From contig NZ_JAMBOS010000018.1 of NCBI RefSeq assembly GCF_023715705.1, positions 1 to 64,000 of the forward strand: a DNA stretch of 64,000 bases, read 5' to 3'. The notes beneath the pieces were generated by a model that was not told the DNA's origin, did no database searches, and saw only the letters and a list, made by a program, of their open reading frames with translations. Source of the DNA: Halalkalibacter oceani. Lineage in GTDB: Bacteria; Bacillota; Bacilli; Bacillales; Bacillaceae_D. A program made the translations under genes and the position numbers. This document shows, piece after piece, positions 17,653 to 26,273 of the stretch (the stretch's first letter is position 1; each line of letters opens with the position of its first letter).

Positions 17653-19212
17653 TTGGAGGAGAAGTTAGTGTTATATGTAAAGATTCATGAATTACGTAAA
17701 AGAAAATTTAAAGTAGCACAAATTGCTAAGGAGCTTAAGATCTCAAGGCCAACTGTCTATAAATATTTAGAAATGACATTTGATGAGGCAAGAGCTTACA
17801 CTGAACAGCCTTTGGAGAAGAAGAAAAAACTAGATCACTATAAAGACTGGATACTTGCCTGGCTAGAAGAGTATCCTCACCTGAGTAGTGCTCAAATTCA
17901 TGATTGGCTTTTGGAGAGATATCCCGACCTTTTGGTCGGTGGAAGTACTGTGAGATCTTATGTGAAAGACATTCGTGAATTCTATCAGATTGAGAAAAAG
18001 ATCATGGTCCGTCAATATGAAGCAGTTCCTGAACAACCAATGGGCAAACAACTTCAAGTAGACTGGGGAGAAACAAAACAGAAGACGATTGACAACAAAG
18101 AAATCAAACTGTACTTTATTGCCTTTGTACTCTCCCATTCCAGACATAAATATATGGAATGGCAGGCACGTCCATTTACCACAAGAGATGCGATTCGATG
18201 TCATGAAAATGCATTCCAGTTTTACGGAGGGCGAACAGAAGAAATCGTCTATGATCAGGATCACTTAATCACAGTGAGTGAAAATGCAGGACAGCTGCTT
18301 TTAACAGCTGAATTTCAAAGTTATGTGAATGAACGTAAATTCAAAGTCCACTTGTGCAGAAGAGCCGATCCGGAATCTAAAGGGATGATTGAAAATGTAG
18401 TGAAATACATAAAAGGCAATTTCGCAGACAGTCGAGTGTTTAGCGACGTAAACGATTGGAATGAGCGAGCATTACAGTGGCTCCAACGTACCGGGAACCA
18501 TCAGGTTCACCAGACAACGAAAAAAAGACCAGCAGAAGTGTTTCTCCTCGAAAAGCAACACTTACAGCCAGTCTCTTCGTTACTTTCATATGAAAGTACT
18601 AATAACCAAAGTATAACAAGAAGTGTAAGTAAGGACAACACGATCCGTTATAAGTCAAACCGTTATTCCGTCCCACTTGGGACTTATCAAACAATGACTG
18701 AAAATCTTGTATGGGTTGAAGTGACAGGTGACGAGCAACAAGAGCTCGTGATACGGAAAGAAGCAAATGGTGAAATCATTGCCGAACACATTATTAGTTC
18801 AGAAAAAGGAAAACTCATTCAAAACCGCCATCATACCCGTGATCGTTCGAAAGGGATTAAAGAACTTCAGGAACGTCTTATCTCTTACTTTGAAGATCCG
18901 ACACAGGCAGCTGCTTATTTTGATGAGATCAGCCAAAGATACCCGAGGTATCGTCGAGATCAGTTTGCGATCATCAACAAAGTGATTCAACAGTATCCAG
19001 CATTAATTGAGACTGTGTTGATTAAATGCATGACAGAGAAATTGTATAATGCGAATGATTTTCGTGATATCGCTCATCACCTGGATACATTGCGTGATGA
19101 ACCGATTAAAGAGGTACAATCTTTTTATACCAGTCCACCAAAACATTCTCATATTAAGGCTTCTACCCGTTCTTTAAATGCTTATACCAGCATTTTAGGA
19201 GGTCGGGCATGA
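17653..19212 (+). CDS. istA: IS21-family transposase IstA
   Basis: A 519-residue transposase. It begins with a helix-turn-helix (FKVAQIAKELKISRPTVYKYL), followed by a second DNA-binding region and the retroviral-integrase-type catalytic core: first Asp in LQVDWGETKQK, second Asp in EEIVYDQDHL, and Glu in SKGMIENVVKYIK. The C terminus has the beta domain with RYKSNRYSVPLGTY. Translation starts at a TTG with GGGGGTAGGG upstream. It acts with IstB; no stop or frameshift seen, so the element may be active. Confidence 0.93.
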   Translation: MEEKLVLYVKIHELRKRKFKVAQIAKELKISRPTVYKYLEMTFDEARAYTEQPLEKKKKLDHYKDWILAWLEEYPHLSSAQIHDWLLERYPDLLVGGSTVRSYVKDIREFYQIEKKIMVRQYEAVPEQPMGKQLQVDWGETKQKTIDNKEIKLYFIAFVLSHSRHKYMEWQARPFTTRDAIRCHENAFQFYGGRTEEIVYDQDHLITVSENAGQLLLTAEFQSYVNERKFKVHLCRRADPESKGMIENVVKYIKGNFADSRVFSDVNDWNERALQWLQRTGNHQVHQTTKKRPAEVFLLEKQHLQPVSSLLSYESTNNQSITRSVSKDNTIRYKSNRYSVPLGTYQTMTENLVWVEVTGDEQQELVIRKEANGEIIAEHIISSEKGKLIQNRHHTRDRSKGIKELQERLISYFEDPTQAAAYFDEISQRYPRYRRDQFAIINKVIQQYPALIETVLIKCMTEKLYNANDFRDIAHHLDTLRDEPIKEVQSFYTSPPKHSHIKASTRSLNAYTSILGGRA

Positions 19213-19976
19213 TGAACAAGACTGTGCATGAATTGCAAGATCAATTTCGTCAGTTACGCTTATCAGAGACTGCGGAGGAGTTGCCACAGCTTCTTCGCGA
19301 AGCTGAAAAAGCGTCATGGACCTACTTAGAATTCTTAGAATCTATAACACGATATGAATTAGCAAAACGTGAAGCGAAAAGCCTTGAAAAAAGAATGAAA
19401 TGGGCGCGCTTCCCTTTCATGAAGTCGTTAGATGAGTTCGAACTGAAAGGTCAAAACGTTCTAACGGCCCGTCAACTTACTCAACTTAGAGAATTAAGTT
19501 GGCTAGAGCAACAGTACAATTTAATTCTCCTAGGCCCCCCTGGCATTGGGAAAACATATATCGCAATTGGGCTGGGACTCGAAGCCGTTTACAGAGGGTT
19601 CAATGTTTACTTCGCTACAATGGGTGAGCTTGTGCAACTTTTAAAGACAGAAGAATATCTGAACAAATCCAAAGTCCAGCTCAAACGGATTAGAAATGCC
19701 GATCTTGTGATTATCGATGATTTAATGTATATGGCAATGGATCAGCGAGAAGCAAACTTATTTTTTCATTTGATTAATCATTTATACGAACGAAGTTCGA
19801 TCATCCTGACTTCAAATAAAAGTCCAGATGAATGGGGTAATTTAATTGGAGATCAAGGTATCACAACAGCTATTTTAGATCGCTTACTTCATCGTGTGGA
19901 AGTAATACATGGTGCGGAAGATGAGGAAAGTCATCGGATGAAAAACCGGAAAAGCATTTTTTCAGCAGAAGTGTAA
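19209..19976 (+). CDS. istB: IS21-family ATP-binding helper protein IstB
   Basis: A 255-residue DnaC-like AAA+ ATPase that selects the target and stimulates IstA. The Walker A is LGPPGIGKTYIA, Walker B is DLVIIDDLMYM, and sensor motif IILTSNKSPDEWG follows. It overlaps istA by 4 bp (ATGA), which couples their translation. Full length and undamaged. Confidence 0.94.
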   Translation: MMNKTVHELQDQFRQLRLSETAEELPQLLREAEKASWTYLEFLESITRYELAKREAKSLEKRMKWARFPFMKSLDEFELKGQNVLTARQLTQLRELSWLEQQYNLILLGPPGIGKTYIAIGLGLEAVYRGFNVYFATMGELVQLLKTEEYLNKSKVQLKRIRNADLVIIDDLMYMAMDQREANLFFHLINHLYERSSIILTSNKSPDEWGNLIGDQGITTAILDRLLHRVEVIHGAEDEESHRMKNRKSIFSAEV

Positions 19977-20020
19977 AAAGGAAACGAGCAAAAAGTGTAA
20001 AAAATGACTTGACGTCTACA

Positions 20021-20175
20021 GCAACAAGATATCATGCTGAAACTAACGATTTGCTAAAATTAAGAAGACAGTGGGTCACTCAGCTATACAAACAACGATG
20101 ATTTATACCCATATAAAAAACAATGACCTTAAAGATGCGGTCGATAAAATGGATATCCCGAAAGGAGAAAACTAA
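20021..20175 (+). pseudogene. C-terminal remnant of a tyrosine recombinase (phage/ICE-type integrase)
   Basis: Directly at the IS21 right end the sequence reads ATRYHAETNDLLKLRRQ, then after loss of one base near 20070 VGHSAIQTTMIYTHIKNND and DAVDKMDIPKGEN, ending at a stop. This is the C-terminal end of a tyrosine recombinase: GHS...TTMIYTH contains the last catalytic His and the nucleophile Tyr. The rest of the gene is absent. It is the trace of a lost integrated element. Confidence 0.8.
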
Positions 20176-20508
20176 CATTAAGAAGTATGAAGTTTTCTCC
20201 ATATTGTTAATGTCATCACAATTGCTTCAACGGACAACAACGGACAAGATGAGAGGAGAAAGTGCCTCTTTCAAAAAAATAACTAGTTTACATAATATAT
20301 ATTATCGGAAGTAAAATGAAAAGTCGTTTTCTTGTCTCAGTTACCAAGTTAACTCTTGTTTTTGAGACGAGAAAACGAAAATTCAATTTGCGTGTTGTGT
20401 GCTTTTATTTTTAGCCTTCGCTCAGCTAAACGTTTTCTGGTTTTGATTTCTACGGTATTTTACACGGTAAGTTGGTTCGTTACTTTCTTCCTTCAAATTA
20501 ATAAACCA
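20176..20508. other. Intergenic holding a long inverted repeat
   Basis: No gene. It holds a 16-bp inverted repeat TCGTTTTCTTGTCTCA (20324-20339) / TGAGACGAGAAAACGA (20363-20378) with one G-T type mismatch and a 23-base loop. The right arm shares the 11-mer GTCTCAAAAAC (read on the minus strand) with the resolvase site region at 1916-1926. No terminator for dctM is clear. Confidence 0.5.
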
Positions 20509-21813
20509 TCAATATCCAAATAGGTCAGGTAAGAACGTCGAGAACCACGGGAAATATGTGATTAGCATAAGCACAATGAATATGGCTATATAAAATTTAA
20601 ACAGATGCGGCATCACCTCTTCTATTTTTACGTTAGCCACTTTAATGCCAGCAAAAAGAATATTCCCTATCGGTGGTGTGATCGTCCCTATACATAGATT
20701 AAGTGTCAGCATAATCCCAAAATGTAATGGTGTCATTCCGAGCTCCAAACATACCGGCAGTAGTATTGGGGTGAAAATTAAAATAGCCGGTGTTAGATCC
20801 ATAAATGTTCCAACAAACAGCAGCATCATGTTAATTGCCAGCAGAATCATAATTGAATTGGTGGAAATACCTAAAATCCCCTCTGCTAACATACTTGGAA
20901 TACCAGTAAATGACATTACCCAGGCCAGGATGTTGGAGGAGCCGATCAAAAACATTATAATTGCTGACAGTTTAGCGCTTTCAACTAAGATCGAATAAAG
21001 ATCGTTTACTTTTAAGGTCTTATAGACTAAAAGAGATAGCAAGAGACTATAGACTACCGCGATTCCCGCAGCTTCTGTTGCTGTGAAAATGCCGCCCACA
21101 ATACCGCCGATTACGATCAAAATCAAAAGCAAACTGGGGATTGCCTCACGTAATACTTTTAAAAACTCTCGAAATGAGATGATTCTCTTTTCAACATAGC
21201 CATGTTTTTTGGCAAAATAGAAAGCTACGACCATACAGCTCAGTCCCCATAAAATGCCGGGAATCAGGCCCCCAATAAAGAGCGCCGCTACGGACGTCCC
21301 TCCGCTCGCCAGGGCATATGTGATCAGTGCTGTACTGGGTGGAATCAGAAAGCCGGTTGGTGCCGTGGCAATATTAAGGGCGGCTGAGAAATTTTCGTTA
21401 TACCCTTCCTTCTTCTGAATCGGCCCCATGATGGAGCCCATCGCAGACACCGCTGCGGTACCGGAACCGGAAACCGATCCAAATAACATGTTTGCAACAA
21501 CATTAGTGTGAGCCAAGGAGCCTGGAATACGGCCTGTTAGTGCGGTTGCAAAATGAATTAAGCGGATTGCAATCCCGCCCTTGTTCATAATATTACCTGC
21601 CAGGATAAAAAAAGGAATGGCGAGCAATGTGAAAATGTTTATCCCTTGAAACAACTTCAAAGCTGAAGAAGGTACTGCTGAAGAAAAACCTAATGACTGC
21701 GTAATCGCTAAAATCGAGGCGATCATCAGCGTAATTCCAATCGGAATGCCTAGAAGTAACAGAATTATAATTGTCCCAAAGATTAATAAACCTGCCGAAA
21801 CAGCAATGCTCAC
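20509..21813 (-). CDS. dctM: TRAP transporter large permease DctM
   Basis: A 434-residue polytopic membrane protein with the twelve-or-so hydrophobic segments of the DctM family. Typical blocks: LGIPIGITLMIASI, IPFFILAGNIMNKGG, SGSGTAAVSAMGSIMGP, GGIVGGIFTATEAAGIAVVYS and GTFMDLTPAILIFTPILLPV. It forms the elevator-type transport domain that uses a Na+ gradient. Its start overlaps the end of dctQ by 4 bp. With DctQ and DctP it makes a complete organic-acid importer. Confidence 0.94.
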   Translation of the reverse strand: MSIAVSAGLLIFGTIIILLLLGIPIGITLMIASILAITQSLGFSSAVPSSALKLFQGINIFTLLAIPFFILAGNIMNKGGIAIRLIHFATALTGRIPGSLAHTNVVANMLFGSVSGSGTAAVSAMGSIMGPIQKKEGYNENFSAALNIATAPTGFLIPPSTALITYALASGGTSVAALFIGGLIPGILWGLSCMVVAFYFAKKHGYVEKRIISFREFLKVLREAIPSLLLILIVIGGIVGGIFTATEAAGIAVVYSLLLSLLVYKTLKVNDLYSILVESAKLSAIIMFLIGSSNILAWVMSFTGIPSMLAEGILGISTNSIMILLAINMMLLFVGTFMDLTPAILIFTPILLPVCLELGMTPLHFGIMLTLNLCIGTITPPIGNILFAGIKVANVKIEEVMPHLFKFYIAIFIVLMLITYFPWFSTFLPDLFGY

Positions 21814-22304
21814 AGCAATTCCTCCCTTCGCTCCCCGTTAAATTCTTGAATGGATTGAATGATATTGATCACATTGTAAATGACGATTAATATTCCGCTA
21901 AGAGGAAGAATGCTATAGATCCAATGCATTGCAATATTTAATGTCGGTGACATTTGCAGCGCTCCGACCACCATAAATTCCTTTCCGCCAAATATAAATA
22001 CACAAATGACAATAACTAAAATGATACATTCAGATAGAACAGATAGAATGACCTTTCCAGCTCCTGTCAGCTTTTCGGAGAATATCGAGACTTTCATATG
22101 ATCCCGCTGTCCAAATACGAGAGCGGAACCTAAGAGAGATAACCAAACAAACGAGTAGCTCAACATATCCTCAGACATCGTACTTGGACTCTTGAAAACG
22201 TACCGGACAACGACTTGGTACGTGATGAGGGCTGTCATAAAAGTTAATAAGAGCGCACAGGCTCCGGCCAGCACTTTATCCATAATATTCTTAATTTTCT
22301 CCAT
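21810..22304 (-). CDS. dctQ: TRAP transporter small permease DctQ
   Basis: A 164-residue protein with four hydrophobic segments and the family pattern VFKSPSTMSEDMLSYSFVWLSLLGSALVFGQRDHMKVSIF between segments 1 and 3. It is the scaffold subunit for DctM. It lies between dctP and dctM in one operon; 4-bp overlap with dctM, 17 bp from dctP. Confidence 0.92.
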   Translation of the reverse strand: MEKIKNIMDKVLAGACALLLTFMTALITYQVVVRYVFKSPSTMSEDMLSYSFVWLSLLGSALVFGQRDHMKVSIFSEKLTGAGKVILSVLSECIILVIVICVFIFGGKEFMVVGALQMSPTLNIAMHWIYSILPLSGILIVIYNVINIIQSIQEFNGERREELL

Positions 22305-22321
22305 AGAGTTTCCCCTTTCTT

Positions 22322-23332
22322 TTAGTTCTGAATTCGTTGAACGATGTCATACAGTGGTTGCAATTCCGGATTTGCCTGCAATAGCTCCTCTTTTACCGGT
22401 TCCTGCATTTCTTCAAAAGGGGTCTTATCCACTGTAATGAACTCGACTCCCATTTGTTCCGCTTCCACGATCGCCTCTGTAATTTGCTTGTCCCATTCAG
22501 CTACAGCAATTTTGTTGCTGATCTCAAAGCCTTCCTGGAAAATTAGTTTTTCTTCTTCGGTTAATGAGTCCATAAATTTTGTACTAGCCACGAACATATC
22601 AGTAAAAATCTGATGCTCTGTCCTTGTATAATAATTCGCCACCTCTCCGTGCTTCATACTTACGAGAGCCATTTCCGGATTGGCAGCTGCATCGATAACG
22701 TTATTTTGTAAAGCGGTATAAACTTCACCGTAGGCCATGACAACTGCCGCTGCGTCGAAGCCCTGAACCATCTTCACATTGGCCTCACTTGACTGCACGC
22801 GAACTTTGAGCCCTTTTAAATCCTCTGGTGTTTCTATTCTTTTTGAGGAGTAAAAATTATTGACGCCATTTGCGAACCACATCACGCCCTGAATTCCTTT
22901 TTCGACAGTCGAATTGTAGATCACGTCAACAAACTCTTCTTCCGCCATTACTTTACGAAAGCTGTCTTCATCTTTGAATAAATATGGGACACTAAAAATC
23001 TTATACTCATTGGCAAACGCTTCTAAATTACTGCCGCTAGTCACGACCATATCCAGGGACCCCATCTGCAATAGCTCCAGGGCTTCTGAATTGCCCCCGA
23101 TTACTCCGTTCGTATAAATTCTAATTTCAATTTGATGATCCAGCTTTTCCTCAATATACTCCTTAAAAGCTTCCAGTCCGAGCACAATCGAATGATTATC
23201 CGGCTGGACCGTCGCAATGCTGACAACCCTTTTTCGTCCATCCTCCGCTTGACTGGGAACCGAACATCCGGCGGCCAATGAGACAAGCAGAAGGAGGCCT
23301 AGATAAAAAACAAGCTTTCTACTCTTTTTCAT
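22322..23332 (-). CDS. dctP: TRAP transporter substrate-binding lipoprotein DctP
   Basis: A 336-residue binding protein. The signal peptide ends in LAAGC (lipid-modified Cys23), then IATVQPDNHSIVLGLEAFKEYIEEKL, GGNSEALELLQMGSLDMVVTSG, the Arg region KGLKVRVQSSEA that usually salt-bridges the substrate carboxylate, and YGEVYTALQNNVIDAAANPE. First transporter gene of this operon, after the NicX-like gene, separated by a strong hairpin. Ligand is probably a carboxylate related to the NicX-like enzyme's product or substrate. Confidence 0.92.
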   Translation of the reverse strand: MKKSRKLVFYLGLLLLVSLAAGCSVPSQAEDGRKRVVSIATVQPDNHSIVLGLEAFKEYIEEKLDHQIEIRIYTNGVIGGNSEALELLQMGSLDMVVTSGSNLEAFANEYKIFSVPYLFKDEDSFRKVMAEEEFVDVIYNSTVEKGIQGVMWFANGVNNFYSSKRIETPEDLKGLKVRVQSSEANVKMVQGFDAAAVVMAYGEVYTALQNNVIDAAANPEMALVSMKHGEVANYYTRTEHQIFTDMFVASTKFMDSLTEEEKLIFQEGFEISNKIAVAEWDKQITEAIVEAEQMGVEFITVDKTPFEEMQEPVKEELLQANPELQPLYDIVQRIQN

Positions 23333-23367
23333 AACATAACCTCACTTTAGGAATGAACTTGTATAGT

Positions 23368-23406
23368 GAGGAGAGGGAGTGAATAATCCTCCACCTCCCT
23401 CTCCTC
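23368..23406 (-). promoter_or_regulatory. Intercistronic hairpin between the NicX-like gene and dctP
   Basis: Perfect 12-bp inverted repeat GAGGAGAGGGAG / CTCCCTCTCCTC with a 15-base loop and no T run. Such hairpins often stabilise or separate parts of an operon transcript, which would allow different levels of enzyme and transporter. Confidence 0.55.
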
Positions 23407-23431
23407 GATTATTCTTATTTACGTTCGAAAA

Positions 23432-24406
23432 TCATACTAGCAAAACGCCGTCTTTCATAATCGTGTAATCATCGATGACGACGGTGACGGTTTTCATCAC
23501 CATATCAAGGTGAAGCGGAGAATCAACATGTCCGCCGAAATTTAAATTCTTGCCGATCCCTATATGAATATTCCCGAAGGAGCCTTCATCCGGCGCCATA
23601 TGTCCACATAAATAATTCTCTTTATTTAGACCAAGTCCGAGTTCAGCGATGTTATAAACCGAAGGATCATCAAAGTCCGCTAAAAGCTTCCGTAATATGT
23701 CCGCTTCCCGTCCCCCTGTTATTTCTGTGATATAGCCGTCTTTCACGGTGCACGTAATCGGCTCCTCCAGCAAATTTAATAACGGATGAGGGATGCTCCC
23801 ATCGAAAACCAAGACGCCATTGGCCGTTCCTTCTACAGGACCGAGTGCCACTTCGGCATTTGGCGGAAATGAGGCAGAACCGGGAACGAGAGAGGTGCCG
23901 TAATCAAAAACCGGCTTTCGCCCTTCAATGCTGCAAACCATGTTGGTCCCTCCAGGAGTCGTCAACGTAAAGGTTTTGCCTTGATAGTAGTGAGACACAC
24001 GCTCAATCACTTGCCTCACTTCCTGAAAATCAGCCGTTAACCCTCCTTTCTCAAACATATGAAGAGCATAATCCTGCAGACCGACCCACCGTAACCGGCC
24101 ATTCTTACTGGCATCCAAACGGGCTTTGGAATGATACAGCGACATAGTCGTTGCCCCGAATGCAACATCACAATCATTTAACGCTGCTCTCACAGCCTCT
24201 GTCGGTTCAGCGCCATGACCTTCTCTTGGCGTCATGACCATTAATGTCGTTTCAAAATGCTTTTTTGCATACTGATAGACAAATTCACCAATTTCCTTTT
24301 TATTATCATCTGTTATGATAAGAACCTTTTCTCCCTCCTGTAAGTTGGTGATACTCGTAAATAGCTGCTTAATTCCCAACGGTACACCGTTTTCAATTTC
24401 CACCAT
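23432..24406 (-). CDS. M29-aminopeptidase-like / NicX-like metalloprotein
   Basis: A 324-residue protein related to the M29 aminopeptidase fold that includes 2,5-dihydroxypyridine 5,6-dioxygenase (NicX). The start at 24406 follows an AGGAGG site. The C-terminal half carries GNIHIGIG and GGHVDSPLHLDMV, which match in spacing the His and His-x-Asp iron ligands known for NicX. The N-terminal half is the Rossmann-like part (EGEKVLIITDDNKKEIGEFV). Located between ridA and dctPQM. It may be an oxygenase opening an aromatic N-heterocycle, or a peptidase; sequence alone does not decide. Confidence 0.7.
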   Translation of the reverse strand: MVEIENGVPLGIKQLFTSITNLQEGEKVLIITDDNKKEIGEFVYQYAKKHFETTLMVMTPREGHGAEPTEAVRAALNDCDVAFGATTMSLYHSKARLDASKNGRLRWVGLQDYALHMFEKGGLTADFQEVRQVIERVSHYYQGKTFTLTTPGGTNMVCSIEGRKPVFDYGTSLVPGSASFPPNAEVALGPVEGTANGVLVFDGSIPHPLLNLLEEPITCTVKDGYITEITGGREADILRKLLADFDDPSVYNIAELGLGLNKENYLCGHMAPDEGSFGNIHIGIGKNLNFGGHVDSPLHLDMVMKTVTVVIDDYTIMKDGVLLV

Positions 24407-24435
24407 TTTGATTCCTCCTGTCAATTGTTCTCTCT

Positions 24436-24888
24436 TTACACTTCCACAACCATTTCAATTTCGACTGGTGTCCCTCCCGGTAGTGACGCCGTCCCCAGGG
24501 CAACCCGGCTATGTTCACCTATGTCGCCAAATACTTCATTTACTAAGCGGGAAACTTCATCCATGACCTCCGGCTGCTGAACGAAGTCAGTTGTACTGGC
24601 GACATAGCCTTTTATATTGACAATTCTCTTGATGCTGTGTAAAGTTCCCTTCATATTCCTTACTGCAGCTAAACAATTGACCAAGGCAATTTTTGCTGCA
24701 TCCTGGGCCTGTTCCAACGTGATCGTATCGCCAACAATGCCTTCATATTTTAGAACACCGTTCACCTTGGCAGCATGGCCGGATATAAAAAGCAAATTTC
24801 CCGTTTCAACGCCTGCCTTAAAAGCCCGATTACTTACATGAGTAGGAACTGGATATCCTGCTTTTTCAAGCCTTTGCTCATAATTCAT
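24436..24888 (-). CDS. RidA-family protein (enamine/imine deaminase)
   Basis: A 150-residue YjgF/YER057c/UK114 protein. The family's conserved Arg, ten residues before the Pro of the VEIE segment, is kept (SRVALGTASLPGGTPVEIEMVVEV), which is the residue needed for imine hydrolysis in RidA. The N terminus is of the longer subgroup (VPTHVSNRAFKAGVETGNLLFISGH). First gene of the operon with the NicX-like protein and the TRAP importer; in catabolic operons such members act on reactive enamine or aminoacrylate-type intermediates. Confidence 0.88.
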   Translation of the reverse strand: MNYEQRLEKAGYPVPTHVSNRAFKAGVETGNLLFISGHAAKVNGVLKYEGIVGDTITLEQAQDAAKIALVNCLAAVRNMKGTLHSIKRIVNIKGYVASTTDFVQQPEVMDEVSRLVNEVFGDIGEHSRVALGTASLPGGTPVEIEMVVEV

Positions 24889-25210
24889 TTTCTTATCCCT
24901 TTCAGTATCCTAAATTAAAGACAACCCTTTCTTGCACTTCCTGCCATTTCTAAAAATCCAATCTATGATCATTGCCTTCATCTAAGAAGAATAGATCACT
25001 TTTGAATTTTTGAAATATTAAGTATAATTAAAGTGCACCAGCGCCTGGGACTCCGGAGTCTGCAATGGTCTGTTGAGTGTGCCTTTGTCATTATCTTACT
25101 ATGTACTGTTCTATAACTACCAATACTTATTTTCACCTTGATCTATAGATTATATCTATAGGTTAAAAGAGATGGCCGTGTAAGCAAAAGGAAGGTGGAG
25201 GGATTTTACG
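24889..25210. other. Divergent control region between ridA operon and LysR gene
   Basis: 322 bp with promoters expected in both directions. Seen: a perfect palindrome at 25143-25161 (separate entry) and an AT-rich stretch near 25010-25035 that could hold the ridA-side promoter. No ORF. Confidence 0.5.
25143..25161. promoter_or_regulatory. Candidate LysR operator
   Basis: Perfect inverted repeat CTATAGAT-TAT-ATCTATAG, 50 bp before the LysR start codon. It contains T-N11-A cores, so it fits an autoregulatory LTTR site in the divergent region. Confidence 0.55.
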
Positions 25211-26131
25211 ATGAACCTGAATAGCTTGTACTATTTCAAAGTCATGGCTGAATTTCAGCATTACACCAGGGCAGCCGAATTTCTATGCATCACTCAGCCT
25301 AGTTTAAGTCGGGCGATGTCCGTTTTAGAGAAGGAATTAGGGGTACCGTTGTTTGAAAAAGACGGAAGGAACGTCCGACTAACGAAATATGGGGCATTGC
25401 TCAACTCTCATATTGCTGAAGGCTTCAGAGAGATTGAAAGTGGCTACCGGATGCTTCATCAATTTAAGAAAAAAAATTCCGGCATCATTGATTTCAGCTT
25501 TTTATTTGTGTTAGGCTATCAATTTGTTCCTAATTTAATAAAAAACTTTCAGGCTAACCCGGAATATAGTCAAATCACAATTAATTTTCATCAATGCAAT
25601 ACGCTTACGAGTTTAACGAAAATTAAGGAAGGAGAGGTTGATCTCGGATTATGCGCCTACATGCCTGATGAACCGGATATTCGCTTTACCTCCGTTCTCA
25701 AGCAAGACTTGGTTTGCATCACATCCGTCCATCATCCTTTGGCCGAGCGGCCTGCCTTATCCATCGAAGAATTGCTTCCTTACTCCATTATTCGATATGC
25801 TGAATCAGCTGGTGAAATTCAAGGAGATATTGATCGACTTTTTGAAGAATGTTCTCAAACACCTGAGACTTTTTGCACGATGGCTGAAGAAATTACAATG
25901 GCGGGGTTGGTATCGAGTAATCATAATAATTGCATTGCCATCGTCCCCGATTTAGACGTCTTGGAAAATTTTTCGATTAAAAAGATTCCTTTAAACCATC
26001 CAAACGCTTATCGGACGATATATCTCGCTACGTCAAACATTAAACCACTCATACCATGTGTGGAGACGTTCTTTCACTTTATTTTGCATTACGCAAATGC
26101 GTATAAAAGCCTGAACGCATTCGTTAACTAA
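25211..26131 (+). CDS. LysR-family regulator of the TRAP/NicX-like operon
   Basis: A 306-residue LTTR of the CynR/GltC-like style (MNLNSLYYFKVMAEFQHYTRAAEFLCITQPSLSRAMSVLE). The effector domain runs from about residue 95. AAGGTGGAGG site before ATG. Divergent from the ridA / NicX-like / dctPQM operon with a strong palindrome between, hence probably its activator responding to the imported compound. Confidence 0.9.
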   Translation: MNLNSLYYFKVMAEFQHYTRAAEFLCITQPSLSRAMSVLEKELGVPLFEKDGRNVRLTKYGALLNSHIAEGFREIESGYRMLHQFKKKNSGIIDFSFLFVLGYQFVPNLIKNFQANPEYSQITINFHQCNTLTSLTKIKEGEVDLGLCAYMPDEPDIRFTSVLKQDLVCITSVHHPLAERPALSIEELLPYSIIRYAESAGEIQGDIDRLFEECSQTPETFCTMAEEITMAGLVSSNHNNCIAIVPDLDVLENFSIKKIPLNHPNAYRTIYLATSNIKPLIPCVETFFHFILHYANAYKSLNAFVN

Positions 26132-26188
26132 TAAGATATCATTCAACTGGCTAAGTCGTTTTCGTGCAGCAGCCCGACATGTTTTCCA

Positions 26189-26224
26189 TACAAGCCTCCA
26201 CAAATTTAGTTTATGAGGCTTGTA
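26189..26224. terminator. Hairpin between convergent LysR and YdjM-like genes
   Basis: Stem TACAAGCCTC / GAGGCTTGTA with a 16-base loop. The following run is AT-rich but not a clean T tract. Probably a shared terminator for the two convergent genes. Confidence 0.5.
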
Positions 26225-26273
26225 TTAACTGATTGTGGCCATGCTTTACAAGTTACGGGAAAGGCGCATTTTC

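Larger units (their letters stand above)
17542..20020 (+). mobile_element. IS21-family insertion sequence
   Basis: Contains istA and istB in the typical overlapping order. The right end is placed at 20020: read inwards it starts TGTAGACGTC, then has TTTACACTTTTTGCTC and a second copy TTTACACTTCTGCTG. The left end near 17542 starts TGTACTACTT and contains TTTTACACTTTCGCTC. Shared TGTA tips and TTTACACTT(T) boxes fit IS21-family multiple terminal repeats. The right end coincides with the start of a recombinase fragment. No target duplication is evident, so the left end is approximate and a deletion may have occurred. Confidence 0.75.
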
